From contig QLIY01000632.1 in NCBI GenBank assembly GCA_003260075.1, forward strand, positions 33,012 through 97,011: a DNA stretch of 64,000 nucleotides, written 5' to 3'. The notes beneath the pieces were generated by a model. It did not search any database and had not been told where the DNA came from. It saw only the letters and a list, made by a program, of their open reading frames with translations. Source of the stretch: Phallusia mammillata. Taxonomy: Eukaryota > Chordata > Ascidiacea > Phlebobranchia > Ascidiidae. This document shows positions 35,268-47,773 of this stretch, piece by piece. Each line of letters begins with the position of its first letter. Within the stretch, counting starts at the first letter, position 1. The translations under genes and the position numbers were made by a program.

Positions 35268-35637
35268 GTAGCTTAACATATTGTGCAATAAATACTGTTT
35301 GGAATTTTTGTTGTAACTAAATTGAATGGCAGCATGTAATTTGTCAAGATTTTAACAACTTATAAAAACTATTATTGAAGTTTACACACAATTCCACATG
35401 ATCATTTTATAGTATTTCATGTTGCTTTAATAAATAAGCACTCTGTGGGGGGGGGGCTAGTAGCTTAACATATTGTGCAATAAATACTGTTCGGAATTTT
35501 TGTTGTAACTAAATTGATTGGCAGCATGTCATTTGTCAAGATTTTAACAACTTATAAAAACTATTATTGAAGTTTATACACAATTCCACTTGATCATTTT
35601 ATAGTATTTCATGTTGCTTTAATAAATAAGCACTCTG
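35268..35637. repeat. 180-bp segment duplicated across a G10 run
   Basis: tagtagcttaacatattg... at 35268-35446 recurs at 35457-35637 with G10 (35447-35456) between. Downstream of AP2S1, noncoding; a few substitutions. Confidence 0.85.
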
Positions 35638-35955
35638 TTTGTGATTGGAATGTAATACTTTTGCATATTGAATGTGTATAATTTCATATGTTTCATTAAA
35701 TATATATTTCGTCATTTCAACAGTGCTTTTGCAGTAAGGCATTTACTTTGCTCATGATGGTGCATGTAATTCACCACAGTGCCCAACCTACATCGATTTG
35801 TTCCGCCCGGCCAATTGATCGTAAATGTGTGCACGCTTGTAGTAAGCAGCGACTGCGGAAATAGGTCCTCAATTGGCAGCACGTAGTTCGAAACGACAAG
35901 GCAGATCTTGACTATTTTTACTGTTTCAATTATTTTTTAGGCAATTAGGTTTACG

Positions 35956-36330
35956 CTTCATATTACCTTCAGCCCAACTACGTGAAAAACACGCTTTAGA
36001 ATTGCCAATCGCTTTTGGTTTGTATACGCTCGTTATGTACCGGTACGCTTTATTAGCAGCACATTACTTTTTAAGCCTTGACAGAGACTCATCATCAGAG
36101 TTTGCCATTGATATGTAAAGATTAAATACAAAAAAGCGGGGGGGGGGACTTCATATTACCTTCAGCCCAACTACGTGAAAAAAACGCTTTAGAATTGCCA
36201 ATCGCTTTTGGTTTGTATACGTTCGTTTATGTACCGGTACGCTTTATTAGTAGGACATTACTTTTTAAGCCTTGACAGAGACCCATCATCAGAGTTTGCC
36301 ATTGATATGTAAAGATTAAATACAAAAAAG
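35956..36330. repeat. 180-bp segment duplicated across a G10 run
   Basis: cttcatattaccttcagc... at 35956-36137 recurs at 36149-36330 with G10 (36138-36147) between. It lies upstream of the first Rho-like gene. Confidence 0.85.
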
Positions 36331-36565
36331 CGTGCACGGTTTTAATGATACCAATTTCTTACCCTGCCCTTTGCGCCCGAAGTAATTATGACGTTCGCGA
36401 TTGCCTTTTTCGTGCAGTGCAGCAGTCTGTAGTTTAGTCTACGCGGCACGCGCCGACTACAGCAGCTTTAATCTGAGAACGGCGTGTCCTGTTGTGTAGC
36501 CTATATTTTTGTTGCGCACGTTTCGTAAACAGCCAACAACGGCACTATGAAAGTTTGAGGTTCAC

Positions 36566-37384
36566 ATGGCAAAGAAAACCCTTGAAAAAGTAAGTTATTT
36601 ACTATTCCCTTGTGCCAATGGTGTAAAATGCGAAAGTAATTGAAATTGTAAGGTAACGCAGGCTATGAGTGGTGTATGTTTTTTAGCAGGTGCCGAAAAT
36701 CAAGACGGTTGCAGTTGGCGATTACGCCGTTGGTAAAACCTGCTTGTTCATACGATTCGTGACACAGAAATATCCCCAAGATTATGTGCCGACAATATTT
36801 GATAACTACCTCGAAAAAGTGACAGTGGGCGAACAAGAAGTAAACTTCGACCTGTTTGATACTGCTGGAGGGGAGGATTACCCGAGGTAGGATTCTTGTG
36901 TGGATTTCTGCGCTGTTCATGATCGTCGCTGATTTTTCTAGGCTGCGACCTTTGAGTTATCCTTGTACCAACGTATTTCTTCTCTGTTTTTCGCCTGAAC
37001 TTCGTATCACGTTCACAAATCTTAAAACCGATTGGATACCGGAATTGAAAAAGCACTGTCCTGATGTACCAATTATACTGGTCGGTAACAAAAGCGATCT
37101 TCGTTTCGATGCTAAATGTATGAATAACCAACAAGGGGATCAATTGTTTGTAACGTAAGTTTAATAGTCTTCTTTTAATATGATGTTTTCGGACCTACAA
37201 CAGTTTTTATAGGTCTGAAGAGGCAACAGTCGCGTCAGAAGAAATTGGTGCAGTAAAATACATGGAGTGTTCGGCATTAACGGGCAAAGGAGTTAGTGAG
37301 GTATTTCAGGAGGCGGCGAGAGTTGCACTTGAACACAAACTGGCACAACATGACAAAAAAACTAGTTGTTGTCAGATAATATAA
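36566..37384 (+). CDS. Rho-family GTPase 1 of cluster (Rac/Cdc42-like), complete
   Basis: Exons 36566-36589, 36690-36886, 36942-37154 and 37213-37384 join to 201 residues. It is the least divergent member. P-loop VAVGDYAVGKT has Tyr where Rac has Gly12. Switch I YVPTIFDNY is intact. DTAGGEDY has Gly in place of the catalytic Gln61. GNKSDLR and ECSALTGKG are the G4 and G5 motifs, and the C-terminus CQII is a CAAX box preceded by a cysteine. By family knowledge it would act at membranes on actin regulators. Substitutions at residues 12 and 61 (Rac numbering) typically impair GTP hydrolysis, so it is predicted to be mostly GTP-bound. It is the only plus-strand member and may resemble the ancestor of the cluster. 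Confidence 0.93.
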
Positions 37385-37527
37385 ATAATACAATTAATAT
37401 AAAAACGAAAAAAACACAATATATTTTCTGAGAATGATGTATAAGCAAAAAGAAGGTAAACCATAAAAAGGTACGAATTAAAAGCGTTTCACCAAAGCAT
37501 AATATTCATAAAAGTGTGTGTTTGAAT

Positions 37528-38247
37528 TCAAAGCAAATTGCAAGTTTTCTTTTCTCGTATCCCCTCTTTCTTTCCCAAGTAGACCATCCCGGCGTCAAAA
37601 GCTTCTTTGAACAATTGATCGACGCCTCCCCTCGTCAGCGCAGAGCATTCCAAGTACTTGACAGCCTTAATTTTTTTGGCTAACTTTTGTCCTTCCTCAA
37701 CGCTAAAAACACCAAATTCAAGTGATAACGTACCCTTCAAATGTGTCATAGCTCCATCCACGAGTATTTACCTGATTAATTTAACGTCTTTTTGGTTTTC
37801 ATTCTTTTTTTCTCGCAAATCTGACTTGGTACCCACCAACAAAAGTGGAACCTTGGGCGTCCAATGTCTCAGCTCCCAAGCCCACCTTTCCGTGACATCG
37901 GTAAAGGAGTTCTTAAAATCGATGGCAAAACAAAGAACAAACACGTCTGCTGTTACATAATACAGGGGTCTTAGCCTGAAAAAAGCGCAGCTTAAAAAAA
38001 ACACCAGAATCGTTCTACGATAGCTAAACTGATAAAATTCTAACCTGTCGCTAAAATCGGTGAACAAGGTTTCATTCAATTGTACGTTGACTACTTCGTC
38101 CAACTCTGTACGAATATCCACTGAGTGCTTGTTTTCGGAATTATTGAACAACTTAGGAATAGGATCGTCAGGAAACTTTTTAAATTTGTAGCTTGTCAGT
38201 AGAGCTGTCTTGCCAACTTTCCCACTACCAACGACAGTCAAATTCAT
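37528..38247 (-). CDS. Rho-family GTPase 2 of cluster, atypical, complete
   Basis: Exons 38247-38045, 37975-37772 and 37702-37528 join at phase 2 both times to 193 residues. P-loop VVGSGKVGKT is intact. Switch I (PIPKLFNN) has Lys for Thr35. The DTAGQE motif is replaced by ETLFTD, so the DxxG glycine and catalytic Gln are gone. LRPLYYVTADVFVLCFAID, GTKSDLR and ECSALTRGG keep the Rho fold and guanine specificity. The C-terminus CNLL is a CAAX box ending in Leu (geranylgeranyl type). It lies tail to tail with member 1, with 143 bp between stop codons. Closest to member 3 by shared motifs (KLF, WTPKVP). Confidence 0.9.
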
Positions 38248-38747
38248 AACATCAGCAAATTTGCCCTAGCAACTGGCAACAGCAGACAATTTGCAACAAG
38301 AACCGGTAACAGTTGACAGCAGCTGTATTCAAAGTGCCAAGGCTACAAATGTTTGGTAGTATGAATAAGTAACATAATGAAGTTAAACGGCAATGGGCTA
38401 CTCCAATAAGTCAAACTATAGCAGGCTGCTGTTATTGCCAAACACATGAGCTATAAATAGACACTACCATACGCAGTCGAACGGAACACAAAACGCAAGG
38501 CTCGAAATGTATGTTTCGATGCGTTTTTATTTCACAGTGCGACTTTCACTAAACAGTAAATTTTTTTAAGTGCACTTCGACAAGACGCCAACAAACATAG
38601 CAATTAGGGTTTCATAAAATAATATCAATATATGTTGGTTTGCCAGTTGCATACTTTGCCTTGTTGTACATAAAGGTGCCAAAATATGTCACTAAACAGC
38701 CATCAAGGCGGAAATGAGTGTGCGTAATATTGAAAGACAGCTTTTAA

Positions 38748-38920
38748 TACTATGACATAGTTACCATAGGCAGAACAAGCGTGGTATGTAAAAATTGTAA
38801 AACATAAAACCAAATGGGGGGGGGGTTTTTTATACTATGACATAGTTACCATGCGTGGTATGTAAAAAGGCAGAACAAGCGTGGTATGTAAAAATTGTAA
38901 AACATAAAACCAAATCAGCT
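38748..38920. repeat. short segment duplicated across a G10 run
   Basis: tactatgacatagttacc...gcagaacaagcgtggtatgtaaaaattg occurs on both sides of G10 (38816-38825). The second copy also carries an extra internal repeat of gcgtggtatgtaaaa. Confidence 0.75.
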
Positions 38921-39073
38921 TAGGGTTTGACAGAGTAAGTTTTGCATATCAACCCCAACCTCCTTTAAAAAAATAAGATTAATTACTTTACGAATAAGTT
39001 CTCTATGTTGTTCGCCACAGTGGTAAATGGAGAACAAAGTTTGCATATTTTCCACAGCAAATGTTTAGCAATA

Positions 39074-39821
39074 TTAAAGCACAGTGCACCACTTTCGTCT
39101 GTTTACTTTCTTGTTGTGCTTGAATTTTCTTGTCTCGAAGTTCAGTAAACCAGGCCCAAAAGCTTCTTTAAACACCTTTGCGACTCCATCACCTGTCTTT
39201 GCGGAGCATTCCAAGTACTTAATAGCCATTATTTCCTCGGCTAACTTCTCTCCATCCGTATTACTGTATAAAAGCAAGCAATTAAAACAGTGTGCAAGGT
39301 TACATATGCTCCGTTCTGTACCTTATAAGCTCATCTACTTTTGGGCTATCGTCGTTTTCCGTTTGTCGCAAGTCTGATTTGGTACCAACAAGCAGAATTG
39401 GCACTTTAGGTGTCCAACGCTTAAGCTCTGGAAGCCATTTATCCGTTATTTCAGAAAACGAATTATTGGAATTGATTGCAAAACATAGGACAAACACATC
39501 AGAGAACGGATAATGCAAAGGCCTGATTCTAAAAATGGATTTATTAATACAAGTATTAATACATTTATTCATCCATAAAATATAAAACCTGTCGTTGTAT
39601 TCGTTCACCAAAGTTTCCCACAATTCAACGTCAACCTCTTCGTTTGATTCCGAGTGCTTGGTAACGGTGTGATGTAATTCATATTGTGAACTTTTTTCAA
39701 AGAGCTTACTCACAGGCTCATCAGGAAACTTGTCGAATTTGTATCTGGTTAGTAAAGATGTCTTACCCACTTTTTCACTGCCCACAACGTTAAGTTTCAT
39801 ACGAACAGCAAACTCACTCAT
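39074..39821 (-). CDS. Rho-family GTPase 3 of cluster, atypical, complete
   Basis: Exons 39821-39589, 39528-39322 and 39263-39074 join to 209 residues; a second in-frame Met is at residue 8. P-loop VVGSEKVGKT has Glu in place of Gly12. Switch I (PVSKLFEK) has Lys for Thr35. The G3 motif is ETLVNE instead of DTAGQE. GTKSDLR and ECSAKTGDG are intact. The tail is long and basic (RKFKHNKKVNRRKW) ending CTVL, a geranylgeranyl-type CAAX box, so membrane targeting is likely. Gly12 and Gln61 changes together with an altered switch I argue for a GTP-binding protein that does not hydrolyse and has unusual effector contacts. Confidence 0.9.
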
Positions 39822-40290
39822 AACAACGTTATGTGCTAAGTGATAAGTGCCTATTTGAAAAACAGTGTGACAGAAGCTAAAGGCTAAGGGGGGGGGGCGT
39901 GCGGCTTCACGTTAGCATTCCAGCACATTCCAGTGACTTGTACACATAAACACAGCCATACGGAGTAAAGAAACAGACATCACATTACATTATGACGCAG
40001 CCAAGCGAAACAAAATCGCAGAGTTCGAAATTAATACTGCAAAAGTAGAACCTTTGGCAAAAAATGAAAATGGGTGCAAAAGACAGTGTATAATGTCAAA
40101 AACTTTGCGTTGCCATGAGGTTGGGACAATTGGGGGGGGGGGGATTTGGACGTGTAAAGTAGTAGACTCTGAGTACCGTTTGGTTGTTTTTAGTTTTCGC
40201 TCGAATTAGTCGTTTCAGTAAATACAATAAACGTATTTTTCGCACTGTTTATCATATTATCCCTGAAGGGTCGCGGAAAATTTAAAGAGA

Positions 40291-40750
40291 TTAAAAGGGG
40301 TCGCGATCAAAAACGTTTGGGAAGTCCTGCTCTAGCTTAAGGTTAGTGACAGCGGTACGATATGCTTGAACCTCCGGCGCGACCTGCGCAGCTGCCAGTG
40401 CCGAATAATCCAAGTCAAGTGGGAGTCGAACAGCATCAATGGAACCGCGGGAGAGCGCGTCGGCCACGTGGTTTTGTTTGCCTTCGATGTGGCGCACATC
40501 TGTGGTAAACTCAGAAATGGCGGTTAAATGACGTTGTTGGCGTGCTGACCACGGAGCGGACACTTTGGTGAAAGCAAAGGTCAGAGGCTTGTGATCGGTA
40601 TAGGCGGCAAACACGCGACCTTCCAAAAAATAGCGAAAATGACGAATGGCGAGATGCAAGGCGAGCAGTTCCCTGTCAAAAGCGCTGTATTTGAGCTCCG
40701 GTGGTCGCAGGCGTTTCTGGAGGGGGGTCATGTAGCGGCCTCTCTCACTA
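40291..40750 (-). mobile_element. Ty3/gypsy-type retrotransposon fragment (RNase H region)
   Basis: One open frame carries FDRELLALHLAIRHFRYFLEGR, YTDHKPLTF and HIEGKQNHVADALSRG, the signature of the RNase H domain that follows reverse transcriptase in Ty3/gypsy polyproteins. No reverse transcriptase core, integrase, gag or LTR is present around it. The frame continues past DALSR for about 50 residues. A G12 run (40132-40143) lies just beyond it. It is a dead fragment between Rho members 3 and 4. Confidence 0.85.
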
Positions 40751-41966
40751 CCGTTACCGTGTGCCTTCATACTACAGCGAACCGGACAGATTGCCTTCTT
40801 TCTCTGACTCTCGTCTTATGCGGCGTATTCGCTCATTGTGTTATTCTATTACGATGTACCTCGAATAAACACCTCGCTACAATCCGACTTTTTAGCAATA
40901 GAATCCTACAGTCGCTTTCGAAAACTTACAATCAGTTTGCTGTCCAGGATGTACAATACTGCTACAACTAAACGTACAACTGGAATGGACAATCTTCTGT
41001 AATTAGTATGTATATAAGTTATTACTTGGTACACGTCATTTTTCTTGTCATTTCCTTCGTACAACAAATTAACTGAGTAGGATTTCTCTTCCGGCGCTCC
41101 TTGTTGATTAAACCATGGTTTTAACTGATTGTTCAAGTTCCGTTTTTTTAACCTAGGAGTGTCAAATCGGATCACTCTTAGTTTAAAAACCGGCAAGTGT
41201 ATAGTATCAATGCCGGAAAACATGCGTTATAACTAGGGCAATTATTTTTTGACCTAAAAAACGAAAAATCGTGACCTACAAATTGAAAATTGTGACTTTA
41301 AAAAACTGTTTTTTGACAAAACCTATGAAACCTATGAAAAATGAAAAATTCAAGTAATTAAATTACACATAATTGTACAAAAAGTTAAAATATGGCTGTA
41401 GGCTACTCTGTAGAGCAAATGTCTAACAGAAGGGCAAGAGTCTGAACACAGACCTAACCTGTTCTGAAAAGGGAAATGAGCTAATTAAAAATCACTTCCA
41501 AAAAACTGCAGCTAAGACACAACGAAAATTATTCAATACAGTTGTCTAAACGAAAGATACATGAAGTACTAAAGCAAAACCGAAGCAAGAGCTGCACCTC
41601 AAAAATATTTGCCCTAGTTATAACGTAACATCCTGTGTTATACATTGTTTTGAAATGCAGTTTTAGGTTGTTCATTGTTGTAGAACAGTGGTACTCATTT
41701 TAGTGTCACTAGTGACCAGCTGGCAACTTCATGTGTTTCTTAAGTATACCAGCAGCCTAGTCCAAAAATAGGCCTCTTTCTTGGTCCACCTAATCAGACA
41801 GGATTTTGGCAGTACACAGCTATAGACGTAGTCAGGTGGTACGCGATCAGTATAAAATAAGAACACCTTTCTAGAACAAAGTGTAATTGTTTGATTGAAT
41901 AACGAATATTTTCTAAAAAAGGTTCATTATTGCGACCCGATTTGAGTTGTGCACCCCTGTGTAGAC

Positions 41967-42299
41967 CAGTGGTTCTCAACCTTTTCAGCGGACCGGTACA
42001 CTTTTTGAAACAAAATGTGGGGACCGATGGGCTTTCAAAATTAACCCAAAATGTAATCACAAAATATGCAATTCAAAAGAAGTGTGAAAAATTCAATTTA
42101 ATGAGAAGTTTGCTGCTGTCTGTTATCATACGTGTTAAACGCGGTTCTAATGAAGTTTCTGCAAGGCGAAGTAGAGCGTTGACTTCCATCCGATTTCTCT
42201 ACCTTTAACATCTTGCATTTTGCAATTGAGATATAAAATTTTAATCTATTTGGTGGACCGGCAGGAAAGTTGACGCGGACCGGCGCTTGAGAACCACTG
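41967..42299. mobile_element. hAT-like MITE, CAGTGGTTCTCAACC family
   Basis: The ends CAGTGGTTCTCAACCTTTTC and GAGAACCACTG are inverted, 333 bp apart. The flanks GTGTAGAC and TATTAGAC are an imperfect 8-bp duplication. Interior has GGACCGG at both sides. Confidence 0.75.
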
Positions 42300-42645
42300 T
42301 ATTAGACAACACCTGGATGTACTAATGTGCTGTCAGATACCCAGCGCTGAAAAACAACAACCACTCATTTTTAGTACAATTTAATCAAAAATGTATTCCG
42401 CGGACAATAGACATGTATAGAGGTCAGACATAATTTTTCACAAAATAAATAACAGTACAAAACAAGATCAGACATGAAGCGGCTTGTCCCTTGCATGCAA
42501 ACTTAACTTCAATTAATTTTCCTCCAAAAGTCCGAAATGCACCATCACGACAACGACCACAGTTTCGTGCCAAAATGACTTGATATTTTTCTGACGCCAT
42601 TGCGGACTGGGAAATTTCCAGAACGCCGTCAGCAGTTTTCGGTTG

Positions 42646-44487
42646 TCAGCTGACAACGCATCCTTTAATCTTTCGCATTCGTTTTTCGTATGCCTTGATT
42701 CCATAGGAAAGTGCTTCTTCAAAAACTGCGTCGACTCCTTCTTTGTTTAATGCGGAACATTCGAGGTATTTTGTGGCACGAACCACTTGCGTTAATTCTG
42801 CACCTTCAAAAATCCTGACAAAGAATATCAGAAATATATTTTATTCCTGTATCGCGGCCATTGGACATCATAAGTAACTACGTAGCAGTTTTGATCCGAG
42901 ACTGTTTTCTGCATATTGTTTGACATTATTTTGTCGTTGCAACCCAATTTTTGACCCATTTTAAACGAGCGCAAATATCTATTACATGTCATGACGGTAT
43001 GTGCATCGTCGGTGTGTGACAAGCAAGTGCACTACGTTCGTGAAAACATGTGTATATCAGGCGGGACTTACCCATAGAGCCTAAGTTGAAATTTAATAAA
43101 TAACAACAACTTACGTCGTATACAGTTCACAGCCATCAGCGCAGGATATGTCCCTTGAACCGTTTTTCTGTCGTAGGTCGGTTTTGGTTCCAACCAGAAT
43201 AACTGGGACATGAGGAGAATATTTTTTGATCTCTGGCATCCATTTGAACTGAACGTCGTTAAATGATTGACGACAAGTCACTGACAGACAAACGACAAAG
43301 ACATCCGTGTCAGGATAATAATAGCTCGGTCTTGTTCTGTTGGCCAAAAAATGCGTAAAATTACTTGCTAACGAAATATGCATATATTTGTTTACAATTT
43401 ATTCGTTTCTCAATTAAAACTTTCTTAACCTTATTTATGCAAATTATAAATGATAATCTTCTTCAAACATTTTTCAAGCAATGCATTTCGGTAAACGATT
43501 TTTTTTCTGACAATTTTAACGCCAATTGTTGAATTGCCCAACAAAATTAGCTTGACCTAAAACAGGCAAAGTGCTGACGCAATTTTACTAGACGATAAGC
43601 TGTTGTGTTGTGCTAACCCAAAGTCCCGAAACCCACAACGCTATTAATAATTTCCAACAATTAATTCTAATTTGGGAAATTCTTCGTTGGCCAGAGTTAA
43701 TTTAAAGCGCATACATTGCTTAAATCTGATGCAACAGTATTGAAAAATTAAGTATTTCCAGAATTTTCCAAACAGAGGACATAATGTGTATTTACATCAA
43801 ACAACCCTATACACAAAACTCAACAACAAAATTCTGTCCAAGCTAGTTATTTAAATTACGTTTATGTTGTTATTTTATGCTTTGGTATTGGTTTAAACCA
43901 GCAACATTTAAAGCATTAATACATGTATGTACAAGCTGATGACGTCATATTTTTTGCAATCACATTATTTACAAGTTATACCGATTCACGATGACTGCAA
44001 TATTAAAAGCAGTGACGGACTTCCTTTATAGCTTTTTTACCGCTATATCACTATATCTACCAATTGACTAAGCTTTTACAAGCATTTTCATTTAGCCAAA
44101 TGACATTTATTTATGACCGAACATATTCGAATTTATTTTATGTTTGTAAGAATTGATCATTAGCCATCAATAATTAAAGCTTTTACAAACTGAATGTTTT
44201 ATGTATAGTCTGTGACTAACAGCGTTTGAAACACTGATGTCTTTAAAACCTAAGATATTTTCCTGTTTTGCTTACCTGTGTTCTTCATCCTGACCTGGTA
44301 CTTCCCATAACTCACATTCAAAGCTTCTCCCTCCCCTTTCGACAAACACGGTGCACTTAACATCCTTTTGAAACAATTTGCTTGCGTTTTTCTGTGGCAT
44401 CCTTTTGAACTTAAATCTCGACAGGAGACTTGTTTTGCCCACACCTGTGTTGCCCAAAACTGCCAGTTTTACTAAATGATCGTTCAT
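42646..44487 (-). CDS. Rho-family GTPase 4 of cluster, atypical, complete
   Basis: Exons 44487-44276, 43336-43115 and 42814-42646 join at phase 2 to 200 residues. P-loop AVLGNTGVGKTSLLSRF has Thr at position 12. Switch I (NASKLFQK) has Lys for Thr35. The G3 motif is EVPGQDE, and this is the only member that keeps both Gly60 and Gln61. TRPSYYYPDTDVFVVCL, GTKTDLR and ECSALNKEG are typical Rho. The end CVVS is a farnesyl-type CAAX box, preceded by basic KRMRKIKG. Start is ATG 44487. The intron between exons 1 and 2 is about 940 bp, longer than in members 1-3, and noncoding. Confidence 0.9.
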
Positions 44488-45369
44488 CACAGCGTTCTAA
44501 AAACTGCAACCACCAGCCAAAGTTATCAAGTATTAAATGACTTGAGCAAATGGCTCCAATGTGTTTCCCCGTCTTCGCGTGCTCTGACGCAAAAAATCGT
44601 GACAAAACTCCCGAAAGTTCTAAAGATGGGTGTGTTATTGCCGTCGTGATGCTCTATAAGCTATTATACAACGCGTCTTTATCAAACTTTACTCTTGTGC
44701 TTTCAAAAATAGTGTTTCGCTTCTGGATTGTTGGCAACGCACCAGCTGAGACAGATTTCTTGAAGAAAGTTTTTGTTTACGCACGCTTCAACTCGTGTTT
44801 TTCACATCACTTATTCTATAACAATGAAACAAAGCGGCAATTTTCGCCGTAATAAGTCTATAGCTGGTTTTAGCTATTGTAGTGTTATGTTATTCAACAA
44901 ATTGGTGGCAACAGCTGTGTCACTATAACCTCGGTCCCTAACTTAGCTAAACAGGCAAGCTTAAACTAAACCACCGACGTATATAGTAACCAGGTCGCCT
45001 GTGTTTATCGCCAGGAAGTTGCATTGAATGTAAGTTATTTATAACGTACCGATGTAAAACAACAGCACGTCGTTGCAAGGCGAAAAAAACCCCGCCGTTT
45101 ACTTAATTACACCCTTGATTTTAGCCATTTAGCATCAATGCAACACTTGCTCAATAGCCAGAAAAAATGCATTTGAACAGTTTTGGTTGTTGATTTAATC
45201 ACATGTATTAAAATTTACACCTAAAGTTCGTATTTTTGGGTGTTAAATTGCACAACAACATAAAATGCAATAACGTTTTCATTTTGTCGGCTGATGCACT
45301 TTAATCAATAGACGATGGGTTTTTTTGTCGGTTGTACGGTTTATTGCGCCAATGTGATAATTTTGTTCT

Positions 45370-46750
45370 TCAGAAGTTTCGTGACGTGACGACCTCAACC
45401 ATGTTTCGTCGCTTCATAAGCTTGATTGATTTATTAACAACCTTGTCGAGGAGGCACTTTACACCAGCTCCTGTAGTGGAAGAGCATTCCATGTATTTAA
45501 TTGCACCAATTTTCTTTGCTAAAGCTGCTCCTTCCATTGACCTGAAGTTACGAAGTAAATCACATATTTACCATACGTAAGGCTAACGTGTTTTGAAATT
45601 TTTCGGCACTTTAAAATGCTTCTTTTTTGTTTTGGTTGCTAGTTGTAGAAACAGCTTAAAAGTTTAACTTAATTGTTTTGGCATCACTGCAAAAGTGTTT
45701 TCAACATCCAGTTAAATGTTCACTGGAAAAGAATGATGCCCGTAATTCGAATATTATTCTTATTTCGCCCATTAATGCCTTGACAAACCATCGGCCAAAT
45801 GTTTGTAGTAGGGTTGATGTAGTTGCGTGAGTTTTGTTTTATTGGTGGTGAAATAGAGTTGATGATACTTACGTCACAATTGATATTTTGTTTTTCTTCA
45901 AAAAGTCGTGCGTTTCCTTATTTTCACGGCTGTCAATTTTAGTTGCTACGAGAAAAAGCGGGACATCGGGGTAATCTCTGCGTAATGTTGGGGCCCATGT
46001 GTCTCTAATGTCGCTGAATGACCGACGACAGTCCACTGAGTAGCACAACAATATTGCACAAGCTTTCCTGATATCAATTGACTTTCGCTGCCTGAAATTA
46101 GGTAAAAGGGAGGTTTATTTTATTGTTTTTGATTTGGTGTTTGTTAGTCAAACTTTCAGTGTTTAATGTGTTTTTATTTTGCAATCATTTTAACTTGGCA
46201 AAGAGGGTTGTTTCTTGTGGGCTAAGGTCGACACGAGTATTAATGATGCTTCATTTGATTCCCCCTGCAAATAGTAGTAGGAACCAAATATAAACGTACT
46301 ACGAAAGGCGGAACAACGCCACCGCATGCAATTTGTGATTCATATATTATAATATATGTACTGTCTAGCGTCGCCTTATGGACTTATTACTCACTATACA
46401 TTTACCCAATACACAAATATAGAACACGTATGCAAATGAAACATATTTATAAGCATATACATTACCTACTAATAGTCTACTGCTACTCACCAGCCGTAAT
46501 TCAGGTTATCAAAGATAGCAACTCGTCCAAGCTTCCCATTTTTCCGGGAGCAAATGCAGCTGGTGTCATTTTGATTTTGAATGTAAGGAAGTTTTTGTTT
46601 CATTGCGATACCCGCCAGACTCGATGCCAGACTTGTCTTGCCCACTCCTGTGTTACCCGCCACATGAATTGTAGCATTCTAAATAATATAAAACGCATGT
46701 CAAATAAATTAAGAACTGATGCACATAAGTTGGTTATATAAGCTTACCAT
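45370..46750 (-). CDS. Rho-family GTPase-like 5 of cluster, no CAAX box, very divergent
   Basis: Coding exons 46750-46748 (ATG only), 46678-46491, 46091-45873 and 45541-45370 join to 193 residues. P-loop HVAGNTGVGKTSLASSLAG is intact. The switch I stretch (KLPYIQNQNDTSCICS) has no recognisable effector motif. G3 reads FDNLNYG instead of DTAGQ. CAILLCYSVDCRRSFSDI, ATKIDSR and ECSSTTGAG still mark the Rho fold. The protein ends RRNMVEVVTSRNF with no C-terminal cysteine, so lipid anchoring is not expected. It could be a functional pseudo-GTPase or a gene losing constraint. No stop or frameshift was seen in any exon. Confidence 0.8.
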
Positions 46751-46849
46751 ATTGCAATTTTAGTTGTTTTGAAACTGATACATTATTATATCATGGATTA
46801 ACGCGTTTACTGAATTTATAGTTGGTTTGAAAATTTATTTGTAAAAGAC

Positions 46850-47773
46850 CTACATCCATACCTTAAACTTTTTTCTTGGGCTTTTTGAAACATGATGTAT
46901 TCGTTGACATAAATTTTGAATTCCATCGCCAGTAACAGCGGAACATTTGAAACTTCCTTCGAAATGTAGTTCCTTTGCTAGTATGTCTGATTCTGAATTG
47001 CTAAACACAATTTTCTTGTCATATTGTGTCAATTAAAGTAATTTATCTCTTTTACACATCAATCACAATCATAAAGTCTAAAGTAATTATAAACCTGAAC
47101 ACTTACCTAACGCACACATTTTCGTCTTTAATACTTTTGCTTTCGTCTTCGAGGTCGGACTTAGTTGCCACTAGAAGAACGGCTACATTGCCGCACCACT
47201 GGATAACTAGTGGCATCCACACACTTTGAACTTCGTCAAACGATCGTCGGTCATTGGCAGCAAAACATATCAGCACTACATCCGCTTGTGGGTAACTGAT
47301 TCTGATAAATAAGGGCTGCTGCTTTATAGTTTTTGTTTTAGCTTTTGTATTTGTAAACACCATTTTTGTTCATCACTTTTGAATAAAAATCCAATCTGAA
47401 ATCACATATTTAGTATATTGGTCGATAGACCCAAATCAAATACCCTCTATATATTCTAAAGATTTTAGGGTTTCAACTTTCAGTTACCTTGAATTTGCAA
47501 CACTCTTTCCTGTTTTTAGATCGAAATGTTATAGAATGGTCTATCATTAAAGCTATACGAAAAATGACAATGGCCAGAATACCTTTCGCAGTTGCCTTTG
47601 CCGTCCGGTTCAAAAAAGTGAAAAGAAAGTGTTTTAGATTCCACTTCGCACTTAGCCGAGCATTCGAATTCCATCCTTGGCACATACGACGGAAATTTGT
47701 TGCGAGAAATTCGTAACATGAGACATGTTTTACCAACTCCAGTTCGACCTAGCAGAACCACTCGTAAAACCAT
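46850..47773 (-). CDS. Rho-family GTPase-like 6 of cluster, no CAAX box
   Basis: Exons 47773-47583, 47301-47107 and 47000-46850 join to 178 residues, the shortest member. P-loop VVLLGRTGVGKTCLMLRIS is intact with Thr at position 12. Switch I (YVPRMEFE) has Arg for Thr35. G3 reads EPDGKG, so Gly60 is kept but Asp57 and Gln61 are changed. PQADVVLICFAANDRRSFDEV, ATKSDLE and KCSAVTGDG follow. The C-terminus is KSPRKKFKVWM: basic but without cysteine, so membrane contact could only be electrostatic. It is adjacent to member 5 in the same orientation, 100 bp from its start, and both lack CAAX. Confidence 0.85.

Noticed and set aside
40291-40770. Intact retroelement
   Set aside because: Only the RNase H region is present; no other domains or LTRs surround it.
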